This document shows, one piece after another, positions 1 to 8,673 of a DNA stretch of 64,000 bases; position 1 is the first letter of the stretch, and every line of letters starts with the position of its first letter. Source of the DNA: Roseibium sp. (GTDB lineage: Bacteria > Pseudomonadota > Alphaproteobacteria > Rhizobiales > Stappiaceae). The DNA is taken from positions 62,001 through 126,000 of the forward strand of contig JAEPNV010000013.1 of assembly GCA_017643215.1 (NCBI GenBank), read 5' to 3'. Under the pieces are notes generated by a model that had not been told where the DNA came from, ran no database searches, and saw only the letters and a program-made list of their open reading frames with translations. The translations under genes were made by a program, and so were the position numbers.

Positions 1-396
1 CGGACATGTCCTTATGCTGTTCGAACCCGCATGCTGTTCGAACCCGCCGCTGTCCGGTCGCGGCACGCCATGACCTGGTATGTTCCGTTGAATCGCCGCC
101 GGCGCGGGATCGCCGTAGGGATCCCGGACGGATTGGCCACTACGCTGGCTCAGAAGCCGATCCAGCTCATTTGCGACGGCATCGAGTGCGTTTCCATCAT
201 CGCCAGGCCCGCCGTGCGCGCCAGCATCGGGACGGCCCAAGGACGTGGCCGTTTTAGTCAATCGCTCCACGCGCGCGCCAAGGCCGTTGCGGTGCGCACC
301 GTATGTACCGTCCGCATAGGTCTCGTCCCGATACCCTTGAGGTCCGTAGGGATCGCGGCCGCGGCGTCCTGCTTCGCGGTTGTTCCAAGCCGACAT
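1..396 (-). CDS. Partial gene, N-terminus of a probable PodJ-like localisation factor
   Basis: The minus-strand frame opens at an ATG (complement of 394-396) and stays open for 132 codons to the left edge, so only the N-terminus is present. The product starts MSAWNNREAGRRGRDPYG and is very hydrophilic, rich in Gly, Arg and Asp, with a short helix-prone stretch (ALDAVANELDRLL) about two-thirds along. No enzyme motif is visible. From memory, Rhizobiales genomes carry the polar organiser podJ next to a MerR gene and the acyl-CoA dehydrogenase/thiolase genes, which is the layout here; that is the only support for the name. A 17-bp tandem duplication (14-47) near the edge changes the reading frame, so the gene may be disrupted. 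Confidence 0.45.
   Translation of the reverse strand, partial: MSAWNNREAGRRGRDPYGPQGYRDETYADGTYGAHRNGLGARVERLTKTATSLGRPDAGAHGGPGDDGNALDAVANELDRLLSQRSGQSVRDPYGDPAPAAIQRNIPGHGVPRPDSGGFEQHAGSNSIRTCP
14..47. repeat. 17-bp perfect tandem duplication
   Basis: The unit ATGCTGTTCGAACCCGC occurs at 14-30 and again at 31-47 with no mismatch. Seventeen is not a multiple of three and the repeat lies inside the partial minus-strand gene, so the second copy shifts its frame. Without one copy the frame would read GGFEQHKDMS instead of GGFEQHAGSNSIRTCP. Confidence 0.9.
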
Positions 397-625
397 ATCT
401 TGACCCTGACGTGACGGTCTTCTGACCGCAGCTGTTGATTGGTCTGCCTGGTTCCGTGAATTCAACACAGGAACCGGCAGTCTTCTCGAAAACTTTCTCT
501 TGACAGGGTAAACAGGGCGTTAACCGCCCTCGCTTATTGCAACAACGGCCAAATGCGAACGGTGTTTGTGCACCGGCAATCCTGTTTTTCGACTGCATTT
601 CTTTCGTCGCGGGCGCCGCGACTGG

Positions 626-641
626 ACGTTTACGGAAGCGT
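626..641. promoter_or_regulatory. Putative MerR (LiuR-like) operator upstream of the merR gene
   Basis: ACGTTTACGGAAGCGT is an imperfect dyad (ACGTTT / AAGCGT, 5 of 6 paired) about 145 bp before the MerR start. It differs at one of 16 positions from the site at 1514-1529. LiuR-type MerR proteins are known to bind ACGTTTACG-like dyads. Autoregulation is inferred. Confidence 0.55.
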
Positions 642-785
642 AAGCTAAACATAGGCCAATCGCTGCGGCATCTGGCGCGGCCCCACACACATGAGACGCA
701 CGTCCGGCCCGTGCCAAACCAAGGCGCCGAAATCTCGGCGCAAAAGCAAAGCCGGCCTCCGATCTCACGAAGAGCACCAATTCAA

Positions 786-1253
786 ATGAGCGAAGCCCTT
801 TCCATACTCAATGAGAATGAACTCGTGGACGTGGTCGCGGCCCGTGACGACAGCACGAAAAAAACCCAGTTCACGATTGGCGACCTGGCCAAAGAGTTCA
901 ATTGCACCTTGCGGACCTTGCGGTTTTATGAGGACAAAGGCCTTTTAAATCCGAAACGTGACGGCCTGAACCGTGTTTACACGCGGCGTGACCGGGCCCG
1001 TTTGAAATTGGTCCTGATGGGCAAGCGGGTCGGTTTTTCCTTGTCGGAAATCCGGGACATGCTGGACCTTTATGATTTACGGGACGGACAGGTCACGCAA
1101 TTGCGGGTCGCGCTCACAAAGTTCAATGAGCAGATCGACGTCCTCAAGGAACAGCGCCAGGACATTGAACAGGCCATCGAGGAACTGTCCCGAACGGTCG
1201 AGATCGTTTCCGGCATGCTCAAACACAAAGAAGCGGAAGAACGGGCGGTCTGA
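786..1253 (+). CDS. MerR-family transcriptional regulator (LiuR-like)
   Basis: This is a 155-aa regulator. The winged-helix MerR domain covers about residues 28-97, with FTIGDLAKEFNCTLRTLRFY as the helix-turn-helix followed by the YEDKGLL and RVYTRRDRARLKL segments. Residues about 110-148 form the dimerising coiled coil (KEQRQDIEQAIEEL). There is no metal-binding Cys array, which fits the acyl-CoA-responsive branch (LiuR type) rather than metal sensors. The ATG at 786 was chosen because residues upstream of it look non-conserved. It is followed by a strong terminator, and the near-identical dyads before it and before the acyl-CoA dehydrogenase suggest it controls itself and the fatty or branched-chain acid genes downstream. 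Confidence 0.85.
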   Translation: MSEALSILNENELVDVVAARDDSTKKTQFTIGDLAKEFNCTLRTLRFYEDKGLLNPKRDGLNRVYTRRDRARLKLVLMGKRVGFSLSEIRDMLDLYDLRDGQVTQLRVALTKFNEQIDVLKEQRQDIEQAIEELSRTVEIVSGMLKHKEAEERAV

Positions 1254-1294
1254 CGCGTCTTCCTTGAGTTCACTCGTCTTTTGATCGATCCAAG

Positions 1295-1320
1295 CCCCGG
1301 CGCAAGCCGGGGTTTTGTTT
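1295..1320 (+). terminator. Rho-independent terminator after merR
   Basis: CCCCGGC (1295-1301), loop GCAA, GCCGGGG (1306-1312), then TTTTGTTTT. A perfect 7-bp GC stem with a T-rich tail, 42 bp after the MerR stop. It separates the regulator from the dehydrogenase transcript. Confidence 0.85.
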
Positions 1321-1513
1321 TGTGGCCGCGGCCGGAGATGTGGAAATCGGACCTTGCTGCCGATCGGCGCTGAAACGCACGAAAGTGGCCGTATTCTTGA
1401 CATTCCGCGCCTTCAAAAACACTCGATAAGAGCAAATCAACCATTTTCGCGCATCGTTTCGTCGGGATAGCTCTTGCCCGGCGGCGCAAGGCAGCGTATA
1501 TCCCATCAAGTTG

Positions 1514-1529
1514 ACGTTTACGGAAACGT
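1514..1529. promoter_or_regulatory. Putative MerR (LiuR-like) operator upstream of the acyl-CoA dehydrogenase
   Basis: ACGTTTACGGAAACGT contains perfect 6-bp arms ACGTTT / AAACGT and lies 38 bp before the dehydrogenase start. TTGACG at 1511-1516 overlaps it and could be a -35 element. One mismatch to the copy at 626-641. Confidence 0.65.
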
Positions 1530-1567
1530 TATGCTGAACCAGATGCGGCAGATAGGGGAGGAATTCC

Positions 1568-3364
1568 ATGCCGAGCTATAGCGCACCGGTTGAGGACACC
1601 CTTTTCCTACTCAAAGATGTGTTGGGATATGAAAGGTACTCAAATCTGCCTGGATTTTCCGATGCCACGCCCGATCTGGTCGAAGCCATCCTGCGGGAAG
1701 GCGCAAAATTCGCCGAAGACATCGTCCAGCCGTTGAACCAGCCGGGAGACCAGGAGGGCTGCACACGCCACGACGATGGCTTGGTCAGCACTCCGGACGG
1801 GTTCAAGGCGGCCTATCGCGCTTACTGCGAAGGCGGATGGGGAACTTTGTCGGCTGATCCAGACTATGGCGGCCAGGGCCTGCCCCACACACTCGCAACG
1901 ATTTTCAACGAGTTCCTGTCATCCGCCAACATGGCCTTTGCCATGTATCCTGGCTTAACGGCAGGTGCTGTCGCCGCGTTGACCTTGCACGGAACAGATG
2001 AACAAAAACAGACCTACTTGCCGGGCATGATCGACGGCAAGTGGACCGGAACGATGAACCTGACGGAGCCCCATTGTGGGACCGATCTTGGCCTGATCCG
2101 GACCAAGGCGGTGCCGCAAGGCGACGGCAGCTACAAGATCACCGGGACAAAGATCTTTATTTCAGCCGGCGATCACGACATGGCGGAGAACATCATCCAC
2201 CTCGTGCTCGCGCGGATCGAAGGCGCGCCTGAGGGCACGAAGGGCATCTCCCTGTTTGTCGTTCCAAAACTGACCGTGAATGGCGATGGGTCCGTCGGTG
2301 CGCCCAATGCGGTCAGCTGCGGCTCGATTGAGCACAAGATGGGCATTCATGGAAATGCGACCTGCGTCATGAACTATGATGCGGCGACGGGCTGGCTCGT
2401 GGGAGAAGAGAACAAGGGACTGCGGGCGATGTTCACGATGATGAACGAGGCGCGTCTCGGCGTCGCCGTTCAAGGTCTGGCGCAATCCGAAGTCGCCTAT
2501 CAGAACGCCGCAGCCTATGCCAAAGACCGTTTGCAGGGCCGCTCCTTGACCGGCGCAAAGGCTCCGGACAAAGCGGCCGACCCGATCATCGTCCATCCGG
2601 ATGTACGCCGCGTGCTCATGTCGATCCGCTCGTTCAACGAAGCCGCGCGGGCGCTCGTTTTGTGGACCGCGCTGCAAGGCGACGTTTCCCACCGGTCGCA
2701 AGACGCAAATGCCCGCGAGGCCGCGGACGACATGATGGGACTGATGACGCCGGTCCTGAAAGGTGTTCTGACCGACACCGGATTTGCCAACACCGTCGCC
2801 GCACAGCAAATGTTCGGCGGGCATGGCTATATCCAAGAGTGGGGCATGGAGCAGTTTGTGCGCGATTCTCGCATCGCCATGATCTACGAGGGTGCAAACG
2901 GCATCCAGGCGCTTGACCTTGTCGGACGGAAACTGCCAGCCGATGGTGGACGCGCCGTCATGGCGTTCTTCAACGAAGTCGGCGGTTTTCTGAAGGAAAA
3001 TGCCGAAGACGCGGAGCTTTCGCGCTTCACCGGTCCCCTGCAAAAGGCCTTGGAGGATCTGCAGGCGGCCACGATGTGGTTCATGAACAATGCGATGGCC
3101 AAACCGGACAATGCCGGGGCCGGCTCGACCGACTACATGCACCTGTTCGGCCTTGTCGCGATGGGCTACATGTGGGCTAAAATTGCCAAAACCGTTAAGA
3201 GCCAGCTTAAGAACGGGGCAAATGGCAACGCGGATTGGCTTGAGACCAAGCTCACCTTCGGTATCTTCTTCATGGAGAGAACGCTGCCGGAAACCGGTGC
3301 CCATCTGGCGCGCATTTCCTCCGGTGCAGACACCGTGATGGCCCTGGACAGCGCGGCCTTTTAG
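1568..3364 (+). CDS. Acyl-CoA dehydrogenase (long FadE/DmdC-like form)
   Basis: A 598-aa flavoprotein expected to oxidise acyl-CoA to 2-enoyl-CoA and pass electrons to ETF. It has the N-terminal, middle ([13 protein letters not shown] and KIFISAGDH) and C-terminal acyl-CoA dehydrogenase domains. The segment [14 protein letters not shown] carries the usual active-site Glu at about residue 441. The length, about 200 residues over the classical 380-aa type, matches the subfamily with a helical C-terminal extension. That subfamily includes the 3-methylmercaptopropionyl-CoA dehydrogenase DmdC, so a DMSP-related substrate is possible but not shown. A clear ribosome-binding site (AGGGGAGGAATTCC) supports the start. 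It heads the dehydrogenase-GST-thiolase run behind a MerR operator. Confidence 0.92.
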   Translation: MPSYSAPVEDTLFLLKDVLGYERYSNLPGFSDATPDLVEAILREGAKFAEDIVQPLNQPGDQEGCTRHDDGLVSTPDGFKAAYRAYCEGGWGTLSADPDYGGQGLPHTLATIFNEFLSSANMAFAMYPGLTAGAVAALTLHGTDEQKQTYLPGMIDGKWTGTMNLTEPHCGTDLGLIRTKAVPQGDGSYKITGTKIFISAGDHDMAENIIHLVLARIEGAPEGTKGISLFVVPKLTVNGDGSVGAPNAVSCGSIEHKMGIHGNATCVMNYDAATGWLVGEENKGLRAMFTMMNEARLGVAVQGLAQSEVAYQNAAAYAKDRLQGRSLTGAKAPDKAADPIIVHPDVRRVLMSIRSFNEAARALVLWTALQGDVSHRSQDANAREAADDMMGLMTPVLKGVLTDTGFANTVAAQQMFGGHGYIQEWGMEQFVRDSRIAMIYEGANGIQALDLVGRKLPADGGRAVMAFFNEVGGFLKENAEDAELSRFTGPLQKALEDLQAATMWFMNNAMAKPDNAGAGSTDYMHLFGLVAMGYMWAKIAKTVKSQLKNGANGNADWLETKLTFGIFFMERTLPETGAHLARISSGADTVMALDSAAF

Positions 3365-3477
3365 GGTTTCGCCGCGCTTTGACCGGAAGAACCGCCTCAA
3401 GGCAACATCGACTTGTGCCGGTTCACGAAACGGACCACATGAACTGGGTCAAGCACCAGGTCGCGGAGACCATTCGA

Positions 3478-4116
3478 ATGGCCGAATTCACCCTTCACTG
3501 TTTTGCCCAATCCGGTAATGCCTACAAGGTGGCCCTGATGCTGGAGCTGAATGGCGCGGACTGGGAACCGGCATGGATGGACTTTTTCAATGGCGCGTCG
3601 CGCCAGCCCGACTTTCGGGACAATGTCAATGAAATGGGGGAAATCCCGGTTCTTGAACATGGCTCGACCAAACTGACCCAATCAGGCGTGATCCTGGATT
3701 ACCTGGCAGAACACTTTGAAACCTATGGCTGGAATGGCAGCACCGAGCGGCGCGATATCCTGCGCTGGATCCTTTTCGACAATCACAAACTGACAAGCTA
3801 CACCGCGACGCTCCGGTTTCTCCGCGCCTTTGCAAAAACCGGGGAAACCGAGATAACCCGCTGGCTGGAAGGGCGCGCGCTCAGCGCCTACAAGGTCCTG
3901 GACAGGCATCTGGCCGAACGCGATTTTGTCGTCGGCGGACGGCCGACGATCGCGGATCTGTCGCTCTGTGGTTATCTGTTCTGGCCTGACGAAATCGGCA
4001 TTGATCTTTCCCGCTTCGAAAACATCAACCGCTGGCTCGGCAACATCAAATCGCTGCCCGGCTGGACGGACCCTTACGCGCTGATGCCGGGCCACCCGCT
4101 GCCCGCCGCCGGCTAA
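3478..4116 (+). CDS. Glutathione S-transferase family protein
   Basis: A 212-aa cytosolic protein with an N-terminal thioredoxin-like domain (about 1-80; FTLHCFAQSGNAYKVALML, then EMGEIPVLEHG and TQSGVILDYLAEHF, the usual cis-Pro and glutathione gamma-Glu-binding segments) and a C-terminal all-helical domain (about 90-205, with ADLSLCGYLFW). The frame is open further upstream to 3379, but family alignment starts at MAEFTLHCF, so 3478 is used. It lies between the dehydrogenase and the thiolase genes on the same strand, spaced 113 and 27 bp, so probably co-transcribed. Its substrate is not predictable; a detoxifying role in acyl-CoA metabolism is a guess. Confidence 0.85.
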   Translation: MAEFTLHCFAQSGNAYKVALMLELNGADWEPAWMDFFNGASRQPDFRDNVNEMGEIPVLEHGSTKLTQSGVILDYLAEHFETYGWNGSTERRDILRWILFDNHKLTSYTATLRFLRAFAKTGETEITRWLEGRALSAYKVLDRHLAERDFVVGGRPTIADLSLCGYLFWPDEIGIDLSRFENINRWLGNIKSLPGWTDPYALMPGHPLPAAG

Positions 4117-4143
4117 AAACAGACGCTCTTCAGGAGGAACACC

Positions 4144-5352
4144 ATGCCCGAGGCCTATATTTACGACCATGTGCGCACGCCCCGGGGACGCGGCAAGAAA
4201 GACGGCGCCCTTCACGAAGTGCCAAGTGTTCAACTCGCGGCGACCACATTGGAAGCCGTGCGGGACCGCAACGGGCTCGACACCAAAAAAGTCGATGACG
4301 TCGTTTTGGGCTGTGTGGATCCTGTCGGCGAAGCCGGCGGCGATATCGCACGGGCCGCCGTCTTCGCCGCAGGTTACGATCCGGCGGTGCCCGGCATGCA
4401 AATCAACCGGTTTTGCGCGTCCGGTCTTGACGCCGTCAACATGGCCTCGGCGCAGGTCATGTCCGGCCAGCACAAACTGGTCATCGCCGGCGGTGTGGAA
4501 AGCATGAGCCGCGTCGGGATCGGGGCCTCAGGTGGCGCCTGGCCGATTGAACCCCAAGTCGCTGTCCCGTCCTACTTCATGCCGCAAGGTGTTTCGGCTG
4601 ACCTGATCGCAACCAAATACGGATTCAGCCGGGTTGATGTGGACGCATATGCCGTCGAGAGCCAAAAAAGAGCCGCCAAATCCTGGTCGGATGGGCGTTT
4701 CAATAAATCCGTGGTACCGGTCAAGGACGTGAACGGGATCACGATCCTCGATCGGGATGAACACATGCGGCCCGAGACCGACATGCAGTCCTTGGCGTCG
4801 CTCAATCCCTCTTTTGAACTCATCGGCAATATGGGCGGATTTGACGCCGTCGGCATCCAGGCGCATCCGGAGGTCGAACGGATCACGCACGTCCATCACG
4901 CAGGAAACTCCTCGGGCATCGTGGACGGCGCCGCCGCCGTGCTCATCGGGTCGAGAACCGCCGGGCGGTCCGCCGGGCTGAAGCCACGGGCGCGTGTCAA
5001 AGCATTCGCCAATGTCGGGTCCGAGCCGGCCCTGATGCTGACCGGTCCGGTCGACGTGACAGAAAAACTCCTCAAAAACGCCAGAATGGACCTGAAGGAC
5101 ATCGATCTCATCGAAATCAACGAGGCATTCGCTTCGGTGGTCTTGCGCTTCCAGCAGGCCTTTGACCTAGACCCGCAAATCGTAAACGTAAACGGCGGCG
5201 CGATTGCACTCGGGCATCCGCTTGGCGCGACCGGCGCAATGATCCTTGGCACGGTGCTGGATGAACTCGAGCGGCGGGATCTTAACACCGCACTGGTCAC
5301 GCTCTGCATTGGCGCCGGCATGGGAACAGCGACGATCATCGAAAGGGTCTGA
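4144..5352 (+). CDS. Acetyl-CoA C-acyltransferase (thiolase, FadA-like)
   Basis: A 402-aa thiolase catalysing CoA-dependent cleavage of 3-oxoacyl-CoA in beta-oxidation. The nucleophilic Cys is at about residue 91 in NRFCASGLDAVNMAS. GGVESMSR follows, and the C-terminal half has EINEAFA, NVNGGAIALGHPLGATGA with the catalytic His, and the second Cys in CIGAGMG. Length is typical. The start is fixed by AGGAGG seven bases before the ATG. It is the third gene of the run behind the MerR operator at 1514. Its partner FadB is 0.9 kb downstream, separated by an opposite-strand EAL gene. Confidence 0.93.
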   Translation: MPEAYIYDHVRTPRGRGKKDGALHEVPSVQLAATTLEAVRDRNGLDTKKVDDVVLGCVDPVGEAGGDIARAAVFAAGYDPAVPGMQINRFCASGLDAVNMASAQVMSGQHKLVIAGGVESMSRVGIGASGGAWPIEPQVAVPSYFMPQGVSADLIATKYGFSRVDVDAYAVESQKRAAKSWSDGRFNKSVVPVKDVNGITILDRDEHMRPETDMQSLASLNPSFELIGNMGGFDAVGIQAHPEVERITHVHHAGNSSGIVDGAAAVLIGSRTAGRSAGLKPRARVKAFANVGSEPALMLTGPVDVTEKLLKNARMDLKDIDLIEINEAFASVVLRFQQAFDLDPQIVNVNGGAIALGHPLGATGAMILGTVLDELERRDLNTALVTLCIGAGMGTATIIERV

Positions 5353-5368
5353 TCCAGCGATGCAACCG

Positions 5369-6124
5369 CTAGGTCACCATTTCGTGAGCAAGCCTCGGCG
5401 CGGGCAGTCCGGCCACCTTCGGGCGAGCAAAATAAAAGCCCTGCATCAGATGGATGCCCATGTCGCGCAACGCGGTCGCTTCGGGCTCGGATTCGACCCC
5501 TTCGGCGAGCACGATTATTCCAAGATCGCCGCAGATCGCCGTGAGTCCTTGGACAATCGCTTGCTTTCGCCGATTTTCATTCACGTCGCGGATCAACTCC
5601 ATGTCGATCTTGATCATGTCAGGCATAAGGCTCGACAAGACGGTCAGACCGGCAAAGCCGGCGCCAAAATCGTCAATGGCCGTCAGAAATCCGTGGCGGC
5701 GGTAGACGGAGATGATGTTGTTGACATGGGCGATGTCGGTGACCGGTTCATTTTCGGTAAACTCGAAAACAATGCGTTTGGAACAAAAGCCCACGCGCGC
5801 CGCGGCCATCAGCGTGGTCCGGATGCACGCGGCCGGTTCGTAGACAGCATTGGGCATGAAATTGATCGACAGCCGGCTGCCATCGTCCGGAAACAAGTCG
5901 CCAGCCAGTTCGATTGCCTTTACCCGGCAGTTCTGGTCGAACCGATAGCGCACGTCGTCGGTTACCCTGGACAGGATATGCCCAGCGCCCTCGCCGTTAA
6001 TACCCCGAACAAGGGCTTCATGGCCCCAGATCCGGTCCCGACTCAGATCAACGATGGGCTGAAACGCCATTGTGAAGTCGAAGCCCAGTTCGTCACCACC
6101 GCGACACTCAATACAACTCATCAT
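5369..6124 (-). CDS. Stand-alone EAL-domain cyclic-di-GMP phosphodiesterase
   Basis: A 251-aa cytosolic protein made almost entirely of an EAL domain, predicted to hydrolyse c-di-GMP to pGpG. The catalytic signatures are intact: EALVR at residues 36-40, the metal-binding Asn in SINFMPN, Glu in FEFTENE, IDDFGAGF, the Lys in IKID, EGVES, and a closing MQGFYFARP. It has no sensor, GGDEF or membrane domain. It converges on the thiolase gene (16-bp gap) and diverges from fadB, so it interrupts the beta-oxidation genes on the opposite strand. ATG 6124 and ATG 6121 are both possible starts. Confidence 0.9.
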   Translation of the reverse strand: MMSCIECRGGDELGFDFTMAFQPIVDLSRDRIWGHEALVRGINGEGAGHILSRVTDDVRYRFDQNCRVKAIELAGDLFPDDGSRLSINFMPNAVYEPAACIRTTLMAAARVGFCSKRIVFEFTENEPVTDIAHVNNIISVYRRHGFLTAIDDFGAGFAGLTVLSSLMPDMIKIDMELIRDVNENRRKQAIVQGLTAICGDLGIIVLAEGVESEPEATALRDMGIHLMQGFYFARPKVAGLPAPRLAHEMVT

Positions 6125-6238
6125 TTTCTCGCTTTACGCCGCAATCTGAAGTTATTATTCGAATCTCGGTCTACAATATTTGGTTTTATGGAGTCTTATC
6201 TCACCGAAATTAAAGAGACTTTACGTGAACAAGTGCTT

Positions 6239-6270
6239 TTCCGACAGCCCATTTCTTAGCTTTGTCGGAA
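6239..6270. promoter_or_regulatory. 8-bp perfect inverted repeat in the fadB leader
   Basis: TTCCGACA (6239-6246) and TGTCGGAA (6263-6270) are perfectly complementary with a 16-bp spacer and end 25 bp before the fadB ATG. This could be an operator with half-sites about two turns apart or an mRNA hairpin. It does not resemble the MerR dyads. Confidence 0.4.
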
Positions 6271-6295
6271 TTCCACTGCAGATAGGTATAGATCA

Positions 6296-8512
6296 ATGCC
6301 ATACACGCACTTCACCCTCGAGATCGATGACAACGGCTTTGCGGTCATTACTTGGGACATGCCTGGCAAGACCATGAACGTGATAGACATGACGGTCATG
6401 GATGAACTGAATGCCCTGATCGACACAGTGGTGAGCGACGAAGCCGTTAAGGGTGCGATCATCGCGTCCGGCAAGCCAGCCTTTTCCGGCGGCGCCGACC
6501 TCACGATGCTTGAAGGCCTGTTGAAAGACTTCCACGTCCAGCGCGCGCAGAATACCGAAGCGGCCGCCAAACTGCTTTTTGACGGCTCGCGCAAGCTGAG
6601 CCAGATCTACCGGAAACTGGAGACTTGCGGAAAACCGTTCGTCGCGTGCATTTCCGGGACCTGTATGGGCGGTGGAACCGAACTTGCGCTCGCCTGTCAC
6701 GCGCGCATCGCGGCCGATGATAACGACTTTAAGATGGGCCTGCCCGAAGTGAAGGTCGGCCTGTTTCCCGGCGCCGGTGGCACCCAGCGGGTCATGCGGA
6801 TGACCGACGGCCAGCAAGGATTGCAGTTCCTTTTACAGGGCCGCACATTACGGACCAAACAAGCCAAATCCATGGGGCTGGTTGATGAAACAGCCGCCCC
6901 GAAAAAACTGGTTGACGCGGCCAAGAAGCTTCTGAAAGGCGGTGTGGATCCGGTCAAAGCCTGGGACAAGAAGGGCTACAAGCTGCCCAATGGAAAGATC
7001 TACTCGCCCGCGGGTTTCCAGTTCTGGCCGGCGGCGAACGCGATCTACCGGCGTGAAACCTTCGACAACTATCCCGGCGCCCGCTATCTGCTGCGCGCCG
7101 TCGTCGAGGGGCTTCAATTGCCGATGGACCTTGCCCTCCAGGTTGAGAGCCGATACTTCGCAAAAGTCCTGCAAACGCCCGAAGCGGCAAACATGATCCG
7201 GTCCTTGTTCGTATCGATGCAGGAGCTGAACAAGCTTGCGCGGCGGCCTGTTGATCAAAGGCCCAACAAAATCAAAAAGATCGGTATCCTGGGCGCCGGG
7301 TTTATGGGCGCCGGCATTGCTACTGTCACGGCGCAAGCCGGGATCGATGTGATTTTGATCGACCGGGACCAGGAGGCCGCGGACAAGGGCAAAGCGCATA
7401 CCGACGGACTTCTGACGAAGGCGGTTCAACGGGGCCGCACGACCGAAGAACAAAAACAAAAGGTGTTGTCGCGGATCACGGCGACGATCGACTATGACGC
7501 GTTGGCCGATTGCGACCTGGTGATCGAAGCGGTCTTCGAGGATCGGGAGATCAAACGCCAGGTCACGGAAAAGGCGGAAGCGGCGATGAAGAGCCGTGCC
7601 ATCTACGCCTCCAACACATCGACCTTGCCAATTACATCCCTCGCGGAAGCCTCCAAACGGCCCAGGAACTTCATCGGCATCCATTTCTTTTCGCCGGTCG
7701 ACAAGATGATGCTGGTGGAGGTGATTCTGGGCAAAAAGACCTCCGACCGCGCGCTCGCCATGGCTTTGGATTACATCAAAGCCATCAAAAAAACGCCGAT
7801 CGTCGTAAATGACAGCCGCGGCTTCTACACCTCGCGCGTTGTCATGACCTACATCCGTGAGGGGCTGATGATGCTCGCGGACGGGGTACCGGCAGCCATG
7901 ATTGAAAACGCCGGCAAGATGGCCGGCATGCCGGTGGGCCCGCTTTCGCTCGGTGACGAAGTTGCATTGGACCTGGCCTGGAAAATCGTATCGGCAACCC
8001 GCAAAGATCTTGGCGTCAAATATGTGGAGGGACCGCTCGACAACATCCTCGAAGAGATGGTTGTTCGGCGCGAACGCTTCGGACGCAAGAACGGCAAAGG
8101 CTTTTACGACTACAAAGGCAAAGACAAGAGCCTGTGGCCCGGCATTCCCGAAGTCGTGGGTGCGCCCAAACCGGCGGAAAGCTTTAACGTGGAGGAATTG
8201 AAACAACGGCTGTTGGTCATGCAGGCCTTGGAGACGGCCAGGATATTTGAGGAGAAATGCCTAACCGATGTACGCGAAGCCGATGTTGGATCGATCCTTG
8301 GCTTCGGATTTGCGCCTTATTCGGGCGGAACGCTCAGTTACATCGACACTATGGGCACGCAGGCCTTCGTTGACGTTTGCCGTCAGTTCACACGAAAATG
8401 GGGACCGAGGTTCAAACCGAACAAGCTGTTGCGGGAGATGGCAAAAACCGGCGCAACGTTTTACGAAACGTTTCCGCCCCAAACGGACAAAAACGTCGAC
8501 GAAGCCGCGTGA
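6296..8512 (+). CDS. fadB: FadB-like bifunctional enoyl-CoA hydratase / 3-hydroxyacyl-CoA dehydrogenase
   Basis: A 738-aa bifunctional enzyme for the second and third steps of beta-oxidation. Residues about 1-190 form the crotonase domain (SGGADLTMLEG and GGTELALACHARI, oxyanion-hole loops; LPEVKVGLFPGAGGTQR with the catalytic Glu). The NAD-binding domain starts near residue 329 with the Rossmann motif IGILGAGFMGAGIA; NFIGIHFFSPVDKM and the C-terminal helical HCDH domains follow. Length and order match the FadB/FadJ alpha subunit. The thiolase beta subunit is upstream. The ribosome-binding site is weak (ATAGGTATAG). It has its own upstream region with an inverted repeat and no good copy of the MerR dyad. 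Confidence 0.93.
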   Translation: MPYTHFTLEIDDNGFAVITWDMPGKTMNVIDMTVMDELNALIDTVVSDEAVKGAIIASGKPAFSGGADLTMLEGLLKDFHVQRAQNTEAAAKLLFDGSRKLSQIYRKLETCGKPFVACISGTCMGGGTELALACHARIAADDNDFKMGLPEVKVGLFPGAGGTQRVMRMTDGQQGLQFLLQGRTLRTKQAKSMGLVDETAAPKKLVDAAKKLLKGGVDPVKAWDKKGYKLPNGKIYSPAGFQFWPAANAIYRRETFDNYPGARYLLRAVVEGLQLPMDLALQVESRYFAKVLQTPEAANMIRSLFVSMQELNKLARRPVDQRPNKIKKIGILGAGFMGAGIATVTAQAGIDVILIDRDQEAADKGKAHTDGLLTKAVQRGRTTEEQKQKVLSRITATIDYDALADCDLVIEAVFEDREIKRQVTEKAEAAMKSRAIYASNTSTLPITSLAEASKRPRNFIGIHFFSPVDKMMLVEVILGKKTSDRALAMALDYIKAIKKTPIVVNDSRGFYTSRVVMTYIREGLMMLADGVPAAMIENAGKMAGMPVGPLSLGDEVALDLAWKIVSATRKDLGVKYVEGPLDNILEEMVVRRERFGRKNGKGFYDYKGKDKSLWPGIPEVVGAPKPAESFNVEELKQRLLVMQALETARIFEEKCLTDVREADVGSILGFGFAPYSGGTLSYIDTMGTQAFVDVCRQFTRKWGPRFKPNKLLREMAKTGATFYETFPPQTDKNVDEAA

Positions 8513-8673
8513 TCACGCGTCCGCCATGGTAAATCTGTCGGCAGCCGGCCGGGGCCCGGTTGCCTGTTCACCAAATACTATCTGACACACTTTGCAATGG
8601 GCGCCATAAACTTGATTTTACGCGCCACATCTGCAACGCTTCACGCAACGGCACAACAGATAGTGGCACCCAA

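Noticed and set aside
254-688. 144-aa minus-strand open frame upstream of merR
   Set aside because: It has no recognisable domain or ribosome-binding site, runs through the divergent promoter region and overlaps the PodJ-like start.
2162-3400. 412-aa minus-strand open frame
   Set aside because: It is antisense to the acyl-CoA dehydrogenase, which has clear family motifs; the long frame is a product of high GC content.
5179-5196. CGTAAACGTAAACG in the thiolase gene as an operator
   Set aside because: It is inside the coding sequence for IVNVNGG, a conserved thiolase segment, and is explained by codons.
6211-6230. TTTACGTGAAC before fadB as a third MerR operator
   Set aside because: Only one half-site resembles the dyad; the other arm does not match.
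6848-8206. 452-aa minus-strand open frame
   Set aside because: It is a shadow of fadB on the opposite strand with no domain of its own.
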